Shown here: positions 20,363 to 28,544 of the stretch, piece by piece | Position numbering within the stretch: position 1 is the first letter of the stretch | How the letters are laid out: the number at the start of each line of letters is the position of its first letter | Source of the DNA: Giesbergeria sp. | Lineage (GTDB): Bacteria; Pseudomonadota; Gammaproteobacteria; Burkholderiales; Burkholderiaceae_C | Assembly: GCF_028686475.1 (NCBI RefSeq) | Contig: NZ_JAQUCA010000009.1 | Span: 62,001 to 126,000 of the forward strand | Direction: 5' to 3' | Length of the DNA stretch: 64,000 nt | Notes under the pieces: model-generated | Databases searched by the model: none | What the model was told of the DNA's origin: nothing | The model's input: the letters and a program-made list of their open reading frames with translations, nothing else | Made by a program: the position numbers and the translations under genes

Positions 20363-22252
20363 ATGTCCGAATCTGTCCCTAGCAATCCTGTCTCGGCCAT
20401 CTACCATGCGGATGCCTTGCTTCCGGGGACACGCTTGGGCGAATTTGAAATTGTGGCCTTGCTGGGGGTGGGTGGCTTTGGTATGGTCTATCAAGCCTTT
20501 GACCATTCGCTGCACCGCACCGTGGCCATCAAAGAATATATGCCTGCCGCCTTGGCCGGGCGCGCCCCCGAGTTATCGGTGGCTGTGCGCGCCCTCAATG
20601 ATGTGTCGGCCTTTGAAGCGGGGTTGCGCTCTTTTGTGGGCGAAGCGCGCATGTTGGCGCAGTTTGACCACCCCTCCTTGGTCAAGGTGTTTCGCTTCTG
20701 GGAGGCCAACCACACCGCTTACATGGTGATGCCGCTCTACAAGGGCATGACGTTTAAGCAAGCGCGGTTGCAAATGCGTACCCCACCGCCTGAAGCGTGG
20801 CTGCGCCAAGTGCTGTGGGCGGTGTTGGGGGCTTTGCGTACCTTGCACGATGGCTGCACTTTGCACCGCGACATCTCACCCGACAACATTTTTCTGCAAG
20901 ATGCTGGCCCACCGGTGCTGCTGGATTTGGGCGCAGCCCGCCATGCCATTAACGACCGCGAACGCAAACACACTGCCGTACTCAAAGTTAATTACGCCCC
21001 GATTGAGCAATACGCCAGCGGTGACCCCGACTTGCCCCAAGGCCCCTGGAGCGATTTGTACTCGCTGGCGGCGGTGGTTTATGGTTGTTTGTGCAACGAT
21101 ATGCCCGAGCCTTCTACCCTGCGTGCCATCCGCGACCGCATGGTGCCTTTTGCCCGTGTGGCGCGCACGGTGGGGCAACAATTTGGCCAAGATTATTCGC
21201 CCGCTTTTGTCCATGCCATCAGCCAAGCGCTGGCCCTGCGGCCACAAGAGAGGCCGCAAAACATTGATGCCTTTTTGCAGCTGCTGGACATGGGCAGCGC
21301 CCCAAGCGGTGTCGATAACTTTGATTTTCGGGCTGCACTGGGGGCGATTTGGGTAGAACCCACCGACCAGCCCAGCCCCAGCATGACGCACACGGTAGAT
21401 TTGTCTGCCGCCAAAACCGTCACGGCGGGGCCAGTGGCTGCCCCAGCGCCCAGTGTTAGCTCCTCTAGCCAGCGCATGGCTGATGCGGGCGATACCATCC
21501 TGATGGACGATGCACCAGATACCCTGCTGCTGCAACATGGGTCAGAAACCCAAATTGCCAATGATTCGCCCGAATCCATAGGGTTGGAATCGAGTTGGCC
21601 AGAACGTCCCTCGCGGCATCCAGGAGGGCATCCAACAGCAACGCCCAGCACTGCGTCCGCAGCGCCCCAGCAGCCTTGGCTGCTTTGGGCGGGTGTTGCG
21701 GCGGCGTTGGCCGTTGGTGCCGCCAGCGCCATGTTCTACCTAGGGCGTAGCCCAGCTAAGGCCGTGGTCCCGGTGGAAGAAATCATCATGACCGAAAAAG
21801 CGCCTTTAGCGCTTGTAGCGCCTCCCCCCACCGCCAGTGTGGCAGCACCGGTGCAAGAGGCGGTAGCCCCCCCACCCGAACCTCAACCCGAACCAGCACC
21901 TCCCCCCCCGGAACCCACCGGGCCTACCCCGGCCTTTGTCCAAAAAACCGACCCGCGCGCGCTGTCACAAACCGCACCGCCCAAACCAGCACCCAGCCGC
22001 AAACCCAGCCCCACAGAGACAGCCGCCCCAGCCCCTGCGCCGGTAGTGCCAGCGCCACCCGCGCCCGCAGTGGCCGTGCGCCCCCCCAGTCCGGCCAAAC
22101 CAGCCCCCAGCGTCTGTGCCGACAGCAGCGCGCTGACGCGCAGCATGTGCTTACGCAGTGAATGCCGCCAGCCTGCTTTGGCTAACTTGCCGGTGTGTGT
22201 TGAGTTTCGCAGGCAGATGGAGCCACTAGAAGTGCGCTCGTCCAGCAACTAA
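20363..22252 (+). CDS. Membrane-anchored serine/threonine protein kinase
   Basis: This 629-residue protein carries an N-terminal Hanks-type kinase domain (about residues 25-300) with glycine loop GVGGFGMVYQAF, catalytic Lys in VAIKEYMP, HRDISPDN with the catalytic Asp170, and DLGAAR in place of DFG. A Ser/Thr/Pro linker leads to one membrane segment near residues 438-460 (LLWAGVAAALAVGAASAMFY), followed by a long Pro/Ala-rich stretch presumed periplasmic. It ends in a compact tail with four cysteines (CADSS, SMCLRSEC, PVCVEF). The kinase domain would be cytoplasmic. It lies 47 bases after the HD-GYP gene; a common transcript is possible. Substrates cannot be told from sequence. Confidence 0.87.
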   Translation: MSESVPSNPVSAIYHADALLPGTRLGEFEIVALLGVGGFGMVYQAFDHSLHRTVAIKEYMPAALAGRAPELSVAVRALNDVSAFEAGLRSFVGEARMLAQFDHPSLVKVFRFWEANHTAYMVMPLYKGMTFKQARLQMRTPPPEAWLRQVLWAVLGALRTLHDGCTLHRDISPDNIFLQDAGPPVLLDLGAARHAINDRERKHTAVLKVNYAPIEQYASGDPDLPQGPWSDLYSLAAVVYGCLCNDMPEPSTLRAIRDRMVPFARVARTVGQQFGQDYSPAFVHAISQALALRPQERPQNIDAFLQLLDMGSAPSGVDNFDFRAALGAIWVEPTDQPSPSMTHTVDLSAAKTVTAGPVAAPAPSVSSSSQRMADAGDTILMDDAPDTLLLQHGSETQIANDSPESIGLESSWPERPSRHPGGHPTATPSTASAAPQQPWLLWAGVAAALAVGAASAMFYLGRSPAKAVVPVEEIIMTEKAPLALVAPPPTASVAAPVQEAVAPPPEPQPEPAPPPPEPTGPTPAFVQKTDPRALSQTAPPKPAPSRKPSPTETAAPAPAPVVPAPPAPAVAVRPPSPAKPAPSVCADSSALTRSMCLRSECRQPALANLPVCVEFRRQMEPLEVRSSSN

Positions 22253-22446
22253 AAAATGCACCCACCAAAATGGGTAGGCGTTATATAATCGCGGGCTTCG
22301 CAGCGCTTGCGCGACTCCGCGACGAAAAGCAGTTCACTGCTCACCCTACCTAAGAGGTTTCCTTCAGAGAAACACCGACCGTAGAAAAGAGTCCCCAGGA
22401 CACCAGCCCCTGTTCAGGCTGGTCAAACCCTCGAAAGAATTACAGC
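22253..22446 (+). promoter_or_regulatory. Promoter and structured 5' leader of rplM-rpsI
   Basis: A TATAAT box lies at 22284-22289; its -35 is weak. The transcribed leader of about 150 bases contains three short hairpins: GCAG/CTGC with a TTCA loop (22329-22340), GTTTC/GAAAC (22357-22373) and CCAGCC/GGCTGG (22403-22422), the last ending 24 bases before the rplM start. A long structured leader before ribosomal protein genes suggests autogenous control, but no known L13 or S9 leader motif was recognised. Confidence 0.5.
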
Positions 22447-22875
22447 ATGAAAACTTTCAGCGCCAAGCCCGCTGACGTGCAGCACGAGTGGTTTGTGATT
22501 GACGCCACCGATAAGGTGCTCGGACGTGTCGCCAGCGAAGTGGCACTCCGTCTGCGCGGCAAACACAAAGCCATTTACACCCCGCACATTGATACCGGCG
22601 ATTTCATCGTCATCATCAACGCTGCCAAGCTCAAGGTCACTGGTACCAAGAGCCTGGACAAGGTCTATTACCGCCACTCCGGTTATCCCGGCGGCATCAC
22701 AGCCACCAACTTCCGTGACCTGCAAGCCAAGTTCCCTGGCCGCGCACTGGAAAAGGCTGTCAAGGGTATGTTGCCCAAAGGCCCACTGGGCTACGCCATG
22801 ATTAAAAAGCTGAAGGTGTATGGCGGTGCCGAGCATCCGCACAGCGCCCAACAGCCCAAAGTGCTGGAAATCTAA
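22447..22875 (+). CDS. rplM: 50S ribosomal protein L13
   Basis: This 142-residue ribosomal protein binds 23S rRNA early in large-subunit assembly. The start [31 protein letters not shown] and the central GYPGGI (from [10 protein letters not shown]) are diagnostic, as is the segment [12 protein letters not shown]. It heads the standard rplM-rpsI pair, followed after nine bases by rpsI with AAGGAG just before its start. Length is the family standard. Confidence 0.98.
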   Translation: MKTFSAKPADVQHEWFVIDATDKVLGRVASEVALRLRGKHKAIYTPHIDTGDFIVIINAAKLKVTGTKSLDKVYYRHSGYPGGITATNFRDLQAKFPGRALEKAVKGMLPKGPLGYAMIKKLKVYGGAEHPHSAQQPKVLEI

Positions 22876-22884
22876 GGAGCCGAG

Positions 22885-23277
22885 ATGATTGGTGAATGGA
22901 ACAACGGCACTGGCCGTCGCAAATCCAGCGTGGCCCGTGTCTTCCTGAAAAAAGGCACTGGCAAAATCACGATCAACGGCAAGGATATCCAGTCCTACTT
23001 TGGTCGCGAAACCTCCATCATGATTGCCAAGCAACCGCTGGCACTGACCAACCATGTCGAAACCTTCGACGTGATGATTAACGTGCATGGTGGTGGTGAA
23101 TCCGGCCAAGCCGGTGCTGCCCGCCACGGCATCACCCGCGCCCTGATTGACTACGATGCCACCCTCAAGCCGGTACTGAGCCAAGCTGGCTTCGTCACCC
23201 GCGATGCGCGTGAAGTCGAACGTAAAAAGGTCGGTCTGCGTTCTGCACGCCGCGCCAAGCAGTTCTCCAAGCGTTAA
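22885..23277 (+). CDS. rpsI: 30S ribosomal protein S9
   Basis: This 130-residue small-subunit protein ends in the basic tail RRAKQFSKR, which reaches the P-site tRNA. The motifs [33 protein letters not shown] and [16 protein letters not shown] are typical of S9. It is co-transcribed with rplM and followed by a strong intrinsic terminator 23 bases after the stop codon. Confidence 0.98.
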   Translation: MIGEWNNGTGRRKSSVARVFLKKGTGKITINGKDIQSYFGRETSIMIAKQPLALTNHVETFDVMINVHGGGESGQAGAARHGITRALIDYDATLKPVLSQAGFVTRDAREVERKKVGLRSARRAKQFSKR

Positions 23278-23299
23278 TCCGCTTTTTTGCCTGCTATCC

Positions 23300-23338
23300 A
23301 AGCCGCCCAGGGTTCGCCTAGGGCGGCTTTGTTGTTTG
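23300..23338 (+). terminator. Rho-independent terminator after rpsI
   Basis: A nine-base perfect stem (AAGCCGCCC at 23300-23308 with GGGCGGCTT at 23321-23329) is followed by a T-rich run TGTTGTTT. It ends the rplM-rpsI transcript. Confidence 0.85.
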
Positions 23339-23393
23339 CTGGCCAGGCAAGCAATGCCCCTACCCCCACCAACGACAAGTGCTGACCGCCTGA

Positions 23394-23418
23394 ATGACCG
23401 ACTGTTTTTGAGTAGTAT
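23394..23418 (+). promoter_or_regulatory. Possible IscR-like half-palindrome upstream of erpA
   Basis: The 25 bases at 23394-23418 carry GACTGTTTT and a TAT end in the spacing of a type 1 IscR site; the left half fits the consensus and the right half fits only partly (AGT present but shifted by one base). IscR control of erpA is known in E. coli. This is a weak visual match. Confidence 0.25.
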
Positions 23419-23453
23419 TCGGGCAAGTTCCCAAAATTTCGGAGATTTTTCCC

Positions 23454-23819
23454 ATGACTGCTGTTGCCCAAGCCCCCCAAACCGAAGAGATGCCCGCGCC
23501 CATCCTGTTTACCGACAGCGCTGCTGCCAAGGTGGCCGATTTAATCGCCGAAGAGGGCAACCCTGATTTGAAATTGCGCGTGTTTGTGCAGGGTGGTGGC
23601 TGCTCGGGGTTTCAGTATGGCTTTACCTTCGACGAAATCACCAACGAAGACGATACCACCATGACCAAAAATGGCGTGTCGCTGCTGATTGATGCCATGA
23701 GCTACCAGTATTTGGTCGGTGCCGAGATTGACTACAAAGAAGATTTGCAAGGCGCGCAGTTTGTGATTAAGAACCCCAACGCCACCACCACCTGTGGCTG
23801 CGGCTCCAGTTTTTCTTAA
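23454..23819 (+). CDS. erpA: Iron-sulfur cluster insertion protein ErpA
   Basis: This 121-residue A-type carrier delivers Fe-S clusters to apoproteins. The three conserved cysteines are present, one in [11 protein letters not shown] and two in CGCGSSFS at the very C-terminus. The segment [20 protein letters not shown] is typical of ErpA. It stands alone, about 120 bases after the rpsI terminator, with GGAG nine bases before the start. Confidence 0.95.
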   Translation: MTAVAQAPQTEEMPAPILFTDSAAAKVADLIAEEGNPDLKLRVFVQGGGCSGFQYGFTFDEITNEDDTTMTKNGVSLLIDAMSYQYLVGAEIDYKEDLQGAQFVIKNPNATTTCGCGSSFS

Positions 23820-23948
23820 AATTGGCAAAAAACACTTCACTTTTGCACTGATTTGCCGTAATAAAGGGGCGAGACGGTAGCAAAGTCTGCTTGAGAAGCG
23901 TGGCTGCTGGCCGTCGCTTGTTCATGACTACAATTGCGGGGCATCCTT

Positions 23949-24386
23949 ATGCAAATCCCTCCCGTTGACCGCTCTCCTTCGTGGCGCACGCTCAGTGCAG
24001 ATTTATCGACCACCGGTGCCTCTGGGCCGGTGCCAGTGCGTCCTATCAATGCAGCCAATCCAGTCGAGTCTATGGACCGTTTGGGCGAAGGGGCGATTGT
24101 CAAAACGCCAGAAAAGCCCTCGGATATGGACGGCCCCAACCGCGACTGGACGACCCCCGAAGAAAAAAAGCTGGTAGAAGAGCTACCCCCAGACCCCCGA
24201 CCCGAGCCAGTCTATAAGCAATTGCTGGACTTTATCCAGTCGATGTGGCGTGCCAGTGGCACCGCCATTGAGTTGGCGCAAGAAGTCAACAAAATGACGC
24301 TGCAAGAGCGCATGGCCTTGCAAGCCAAAAACGATGCTGATTTGACCTACTCTGACCCCAAAGTAAAACGCACCGGCGGTTTGTAG
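23949..24386 (+). CDS. Hypothetical protein, 145 residues
   Basis: I do not recognise this family. The protein is polar and proline-rich in its first 85 residues (LVEELPPDPRPEPVYKQ), then has a helical C-terminal half (LLDFIQSMWRASGTAIELAQ) that ends with a basic tail. No signal peptide, membrane segment or cysteine is seen. Coding character is consistent with the neighbours, which supports it as a real gene. The ATG at 23949 is chosen; a TTG at 23934 could add five residues. It is convergent with the 5'-nucleotidase gene, 27 bases away. Confidence 0.65.
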   Translation: MQIPPVDRSPSWRTLSADLSTTGASGPVPVRPINAANPVESMDRLGEGAIVKTPEKPSDMDGPNRDWTTPEEKKLVEELPPDPRPEPVYKQLLDFIQSMWRASGTAIELAQEVNKMTLQERMALQAKNDADLTYSDPKVKRTGGL

Positions 24387-24413
24387 CGCTTGGTTTTTGG
24401 GCTTTTAGCTTTT

Positions 24414-25316
24414 TTAGCCATTGGCAATGCCGCTACTGACATGGCCTGCGGGTACATGGCGCGCCGCCGAAGCCACATGGCCGGTTTGGTCGTCAAAGAA
24501 AAAATCGGGTTCAAACTCACGCAAGAATTCGCCCTTGGGCAGGCCGCCCAAGAACATGGCCTCGTCCACGGCAATGTTCCAATCCATCAGGGTACGGATG
24601 GCGCGCTCATGCGCTGGAGCGCTGCGTGCCGTCACCAGGGCGGTGCGGATACGCATCCCGCTGCTGCCGCTGGCCTGTTGCAGCCGGTGCAAAGCAGCCA
24701 ACAGGGGCTTGAATGGGCCTTCGGGCAGGGGTTGGGCGGCTTTATCGCTTTCGTGGCGCTGAAAGGCATCTAAGCCCTGCGCTTGGAATACCCGTTCGGC
24801 TTCATCCGAGAACAAGACGGCATCACCATCAAAGGCAATTCGTACTTCTTGCGGATGGGCGTTGCCCGCTTGGGCTGATTCGGTCAAGACGCGGGCGGCG
24901 GGGTAGCCCAAATGCAGCGCTTGGCGTACATCGGCCTCGTTGGCCGATAAGAATAAATGCGCGCCCAAAGGGCGCAAATAGCCAAATGGCTCGCGCCCTT
25001 GGGTAAAAACACCCCGTTGGATGCTGGGCAAGCCGTGCGCTTGGCAAGAGCGGAACACGCGCAGGCCACTGACTGGGTCATTGCGCGACAGCAATACCAC
25101 CTCGACCCGTGCCTGCTCGGGCGTATTAAAGGCCAACAATTTACGCACCAAAGAAAAGGCGACACCGGGAGAGGCAGGTACCTCTAAACGCTGGTGTTGC
25201 AAGGCGCGGTAGGCGGCATCGTTGTCGCGGTCGAAAACGGTGTTTTCTTCCTCAAAATCGAACAGGGCGCGTGAGGAAATGGCCACCACCAACTTATTTT
25301 GTAAGGATGCGCTCAT
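24414..25316 (-). CDS. 5'-nucleotidase (cytosolic NT5C1-like family)
   Basis: This 300-residue protein belongs to the PF06189-type cytosolic 5'-nucleotidases, which dephosphorylate nucleoside monophosphates. Visible family features are VVAISSRALFDFEEEN at the N-terminus, LLSRNDPVSGLRVFRS, and the acidic FDGDAVLFSDEAERVF, a HAD-like aspartate loop. Its start codon overlaps the hsdM stop by four bases (ATGA), so it is translated from the restriction operon. Whether it is part of the defence locus or a resident gene drawn into it cannot be told here. Confidence 0.83.
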   Translation of the reverse strand: MSASLQNKLVVAISSRALFDFEEENTVFDRDNDAAYRALQHQRLEVPASPGVAFSLVRKLLAFNTPEQARVEVVLLSRNDPVSGLRVFRSCQAHGLPSIQRGVFTQGREPFGYLRPLGAHLFLSANEADVRQALHLGYPAARVLTESAQAGNAHPQEVRIAFDGDAVLFSDEAERVFQAQGLDAFQRHESDKAAQPLPEGPFKPLLAALHRLQQASGSSGMRIRTALVTARSAPAHERAIRTLMDWNIAVDEAMFLGGLPKGEFLREFEPDFFFDDQTGHVASAARHVPAGHVSSGIANG

Positions 25317-26776
25317 TGGAATTTAGGCAAGGCGGCTGCAACGTCACGGAACGAGGCCAAAGCGGCTTCAAGATGGTCAATGATTTCTTGTTGCAGCACA
25401 TCGGGCGGAGGCAAATCGTCCAAGTTATCGAGGCTATCGTCTTTGAGCCAGAAAATATCCAAACTGGCCTTGTCACGGGCAATCAGGTCTTCGTAACGGT
25501 AGTATTTGAAGCGTTCGGTTTCTTGGCGCTGGTGGCGGTTTTCTGGGTGGTAACAGGTAATGAAGTCTTGTAGGTCTTCTGGCTTGAGGGGGCGCGTTTT
25601 GAGCGTAAAGTGCTTATTGGTACGCAAATCGTAAAACCAGACCCCTTGGGTATGTATCCGTCCGTCTTTGGGCGCGTTGTCAAAAAACACCACGTTGGCT
25701 TTGACGCCTTGGGCATAAAAGATGCCTGTGGGCAAGCGCAAGATGGTGTGAACGTCGCAGTTCTCTAGCAGCTTGTGCCGAATCTTTTCCCCGGCACCGC
25801 CTTCAAACAGCACGTTATCTGGCAACACCACGGCTGCTTTACCGTCTACCTTGAGCAGACTGACGATATGCTGTAAAAAATTGAGCTGCTTGTTCGAGGT
25901 GGTTTCCCAAAAATCTTGGCGCTCATAGGTCAGTGCGTCGCGGTCTTCTTCCCCTTCTTCGTTGGTGATGGTCATGCTGCTCTTTTTGCCAAACGGTGGG
26001 TTGGCCAGCACATAGTCCACTTGGATTTTTGGTTCCGAAATCAGCGCGTCGGCACGCTCGACAGAAGGCTCACCGTCTAACTCGCCAATGTTGTGCAAAA
26101 ACAGATTCATCAGGCACAGACGGCGCGTATTGGCCACAATTTCATTGCCATAAAAAGTCCGGTCACGCAAAAATGCTTTTTGGCGCTTGTCCAGCTTGCT
26201 GCCGGAATGGTTCAACCAATGGTAGGCCCCTAAAAAGAAGCCCCCGGTACCGCAGGCCGGGTCGGCAATGGTTTTCATGGGTTCGGGCCGCACACAGGCC
26301 ACGATGGCCTCAATCAGTGCGCGTGGGGTGAAGTATTGGCCTGCGCCGCTCTTGGTGTCTTCGGCGTTCTTTTGTAGCAGCCCTTCGTACAAATCGCCTT
26401 TGGTGTCTGCCCCCAAACTGATCCAGTTTTGTTCGTCAATGAGCTGTACCAGCCGCGCCAACTTGGCCGGGTCTTGGATTTTGTTCTGGGCTTTGAAAAA
26501 GATAGCCCCCAACATACCCTGTTCTTGCCCTAGTCGGTGCAAGGTGGCCAAGTATTGCGCCTCTAGTGGTTCGCCCGTTTTGCTGCGTAGATGGGGCCAA
26601 TCGTAGCTAGGGGGGATGCGGGTGTCGCGCTTGTAAGGCTCTTGGGCGTATTCGTGCGCCAGCTTGAGAAACAGCAGGTAGGTGAGCTGCTCTAAATAGT
26701 CGCCGTACCCGACGCCATCATCGCGCAGGGTGTGGCAAAAGTTCCAGACTTTCTGGACGAGGGAGGAGGTGTTCAT
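25313..26776 (-). CDS. hsdM: Type I restriction-modification DNA methyltransferase subunit HsdM
   Basis: This 487-residue N6-adenine methyltransferase subunit modifies the recognition site together with HsdS. The N-terminal HsdM helical domain (VQKVWNFCHTLRDDGVGYGD) precedes the SAM-binding motif ADPACGTGGFFLG and the catalytic NPPFG. GAGQYFTPRALIEAIV is also typical. It overlaps both neighbours by four bases (DUF4276 gene upstream, 5'-nucleotidase downstream). Unusually, it is the last of the hsd genes in the operon, about 6 kb after hsdR. Confidence 0.95.
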   Translation of the reverse strand: MNTSSLVQKVWNFCHTLRDDGVGYGDYLEQLTYLLFLKLAHEYAQEPYKRDTRIPPSYDWPHLRSKTGEPLEAQYLATLHRLGQEQGMLGAIFFKAQNKIQDPAKLARLVQLIDEQNWISLGADTKGDLYEGLLQKNAEDTKSGAGQYFTPRALIEAIVACVRPEPMKTIADPACGTGGFFLGAYHWLNHSGSKLDKRQKAFLRDRTFYGNEIVANTRRLCLMNLFLHNIGELDGEPSVERADALISEPKIQVDYVLANPPFGKKSSMTITNEEGEEDRDALTYERQDFWETTSNKQLNFLQHIVSLLKVDGKAAVVLPDNVLFEGGAGEKIRHKLLENCDVHTILRLPTGIFYAQGVKANVVFFDNAPKDGRIHTQGVWFYDLRTNKHFTLKTRPLKPEDLQDFITCYHPENRHQRQETERFKYYRYEDLIARDKASLDIFWLKDDSLDNLDDLPPPDVLQQEIIDHLEAALASFRDVAAALPKFQ

Positions 26777-27354
26777 GCTTCATCCTTAATGAGTTCGATT
26801 TCTAAACGGCGGATGGCAGCCACCAAATTGTGAAAACTAGGGGAGCGCTCATTGTCCAAATCCAAATGCTGACCGATGGCCCGCGATCCGGCAACTTTTT
26901 CGTACCGGCCTCGGGTCAAGGCTCTCAATTCATGGCTTGGATTGCCCAAATCATCTGGTTTGCGAAATTTTTTAGACTGCTGCTGGCGTGCCAGTCCGGT
27001 GACGGAGAGGGCTGTTTCCACCGCTTGTAAGTCGGCCAAGTAAAAAGTTTCTAACTCGGTACAGGCTAAACGTACCAAGCAGCGTTCGGCTTTGGTAGTC
27101 TGGGCACATAAATCCAGCAAACGACGTTTGAGTTGGATGCAGTCGGGGTGGCTGTCTTGGTCGCGCAACACAATAAACCGGGCCTGCTGGTTCTGGTAAG
27201 CCCTGATTTTGGTCACTAGCTGCTTTTCAAGGTCTTGCTTGCCTTCAAAATGAACCAAGCGGTAGCCTGTGCCTGATTGCAGCAGCCGGGGCAACAAAGA
27301 CTCCAGCATGGCCTTGGCGGAGCGTTCCTCCAGCAGAAAAACCAGCTCTCGCAT
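26773..27354 (-). CDS. DUF4276 family TOPRIM-like protein (putative nuclease)
   Basis: This 193-residue protein fits the DUF4276 family, which has a TOPRIM-like fold. The N-terminal acidic site LLEERSAKAM (Glu9/Glu10) and the D-x-D pattern in VLRDQDSHPD (Asp65, Asp67) are the expected metal ligands. TELETFYLAD and a C-terminal SPSFHNLVAAIRRLE are also seen. Its start overlaps the stop of the ATPase gene by one base (TAATG), so the two are a coupled pair. ATPase plus TOPRIM pairs of this kind act in several anti-phage systems by nucleic-acid cleavage; activity here is inferred, not shown. Confidence 0.8.
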   Translation of the reverse strand: MRELVFLLEERSAKAMLESLLPRLLQSGTGYRLVHFEGKQDLEKQLVTKIRAYQNQQARFIVLRDQDSHPDCIQLKRRLLDLCAQTTKAERCLVRLACTELETFYLADLQAVETALSVTGLARQQQSKKFRKPDDLGNPSHELRALTRGRYEKVAGSRAIGQHLDLDNERSPSFHNLVAAIRRLEIELIKDEA

Positions 27355-28544
27355 TACGGATTCACTCCATCAAAGAAACCTTGCTTCCACAGGTAGCCCA
27401 ATTGGTCGCCCTCGGCCATATAGGCCGCAATTTGTCGGTCGTCTTTGGCCCGTTGAATGCGTGTGTAACCCTGCTGCTTCACTAGCCAACACACTTCATC
27501 TAACTCCAACGCATTCAAAAAATCCGGCGAGTGGGTAGAAACAAACACCTGCCCACCACGGCGGGCATAGCTACGAAACTCCTCGGCCAGTTCGGCCATC
27601 AAATGCGGATACAACTGGTTTTCTGGCTCTTCTACGCACAACAGTGGGTGTGGCTTGGGGTCGTGTAATAACACCAAATAGGCAAACATTTTGATGGTGC
27701 CATCCGACACGTAGCGATCTAAAAATGGGGTTTTGAACGAGCCGTCTTGAAACTTTAGCGTCAGGTAGCCATCGTCCATCAGCTTGGGTTCTACGGCACT
27801 GATACCCGGCACGCGCCGTGCCATGCTGGCGAGGATGTTGGCGAATAGTGCCGGGTGTTGTTCATGCAGGTAGCGGGCTACCAGCGGGAGGTTTTCGCCG
27901 GTTTGAGAGAGATGCTCAGTTTCACCCGAGGCATCTTTACGCCCGCGTGCGGCGCTGATATGAAAGTCGGACACATGCCAATTTTCAATCAGGCTGCGGA
28001 AGGCGTTGGCAGCTTTGAAGCGCTCAAACTGCCCCAGCCCTTTGATAGCCAAGGTGTCAGGAGAGACTTTTTGCGTCTCACGGTCTAGCTCTTCGTCCGG
28101 TTTTTTGAAGTCTTCCTCGTTGGTGATGGCATAGCCCTCACCATTGGCAAAGCTCAGAAAATGGTACGGGCTACCGTGGCGGCCACGTTTGTAGCGCAGC
28201 AATTCTTTCAGCACCACGGGCTGGCCTTGGCGCTCGCCAATCTCCAGCGAGTAGGTGACTAAGCGCTTTGCCCCAGCAATTTCCATGCGGTATTGCAGCT
28301 CGATCAAGATGGAGTCTTTTTGCGGATCACAGCCCCGGCTGAGTACCTCGGCAAAACGGCCCCGCTTGTCCAAGGCTTGGCGCACATTGCCGCGCAGGCA
28401 GTCGTGCAAAAAACCAAACACATCGAACAGTGTGGACTTGCCCGAGCCATTGGCCCCCACCACCACCAAAAAAGGCGGAATGTCTTTCAAATGGACATTG
28501 CGGAAAGCCTTGAAGTTTTGCAGGCGGATAGATTCAATTTTCAT
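27354..28544 (-). CDS. RecF/AAA-type ATPase embedded in the hsd operon
   Basis: This 396-residue ABC/SMC-related ATPase (AAA_15/AAA_21 type) shows Walker A GANGSGKST at residues 30-38, Walker B LLCVEEPENQLYP and the switch region VFVSTHSPDFLNAL. The N-terminus, MKIESIRLQNFKAFRN, is typical of the family. The ATG at 28544 overlaps the end of hsdS by 11 bases; a longer reading from 28580 is possible but lies wholly within hsdS. It is directly followed by the DUF4276 gene. The family includes OLD, AriA of PARIS and RloA-like proteins found next to type I restriction genes. A sensor/effector role with DUF4276 is inferred. Confidence 0.88.
   Translation of the reverse strand: MKIESIRLQNFKAFRNVHLKDIPPFLVVVGANGSGKSTLFDVFGFLHDCLRGNVRQALDKRGRFAEVLSRGCDPQKDSILIELQYRMEIAGAKRLVTYSLEIGERQGQPVVLKELLRYKRGRHGSPYHFLSFANGEGYAITNEEDFKKPDEELDRETQKVSPDTLAIKGLGQFERFKAANAFRSLIENWHVSDFHISAARGRKDASGETEHLSQTGENLPLVARYLHEQHPALFANILASMARRVPGISAVEPKLMDDGYLTLKFQDGSFKTPFLDRYVSDGTIKMFAYLVLLHDPKPHPLLCVEEPENQLYPHLMAELAEEFRSYARRGGQVFVSTHSPDFLNALELDEVCWLVKQQGYTRIQRAKDDRQIAAYMAEGDQLGYLWKQGFFDGVNP

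Noticed and set aside
22423-23301. 292-residue minus-strand frame across rplM-rpsI.
   Set aside because: It is an antisense shadow of two certain ribosomal protein genes.
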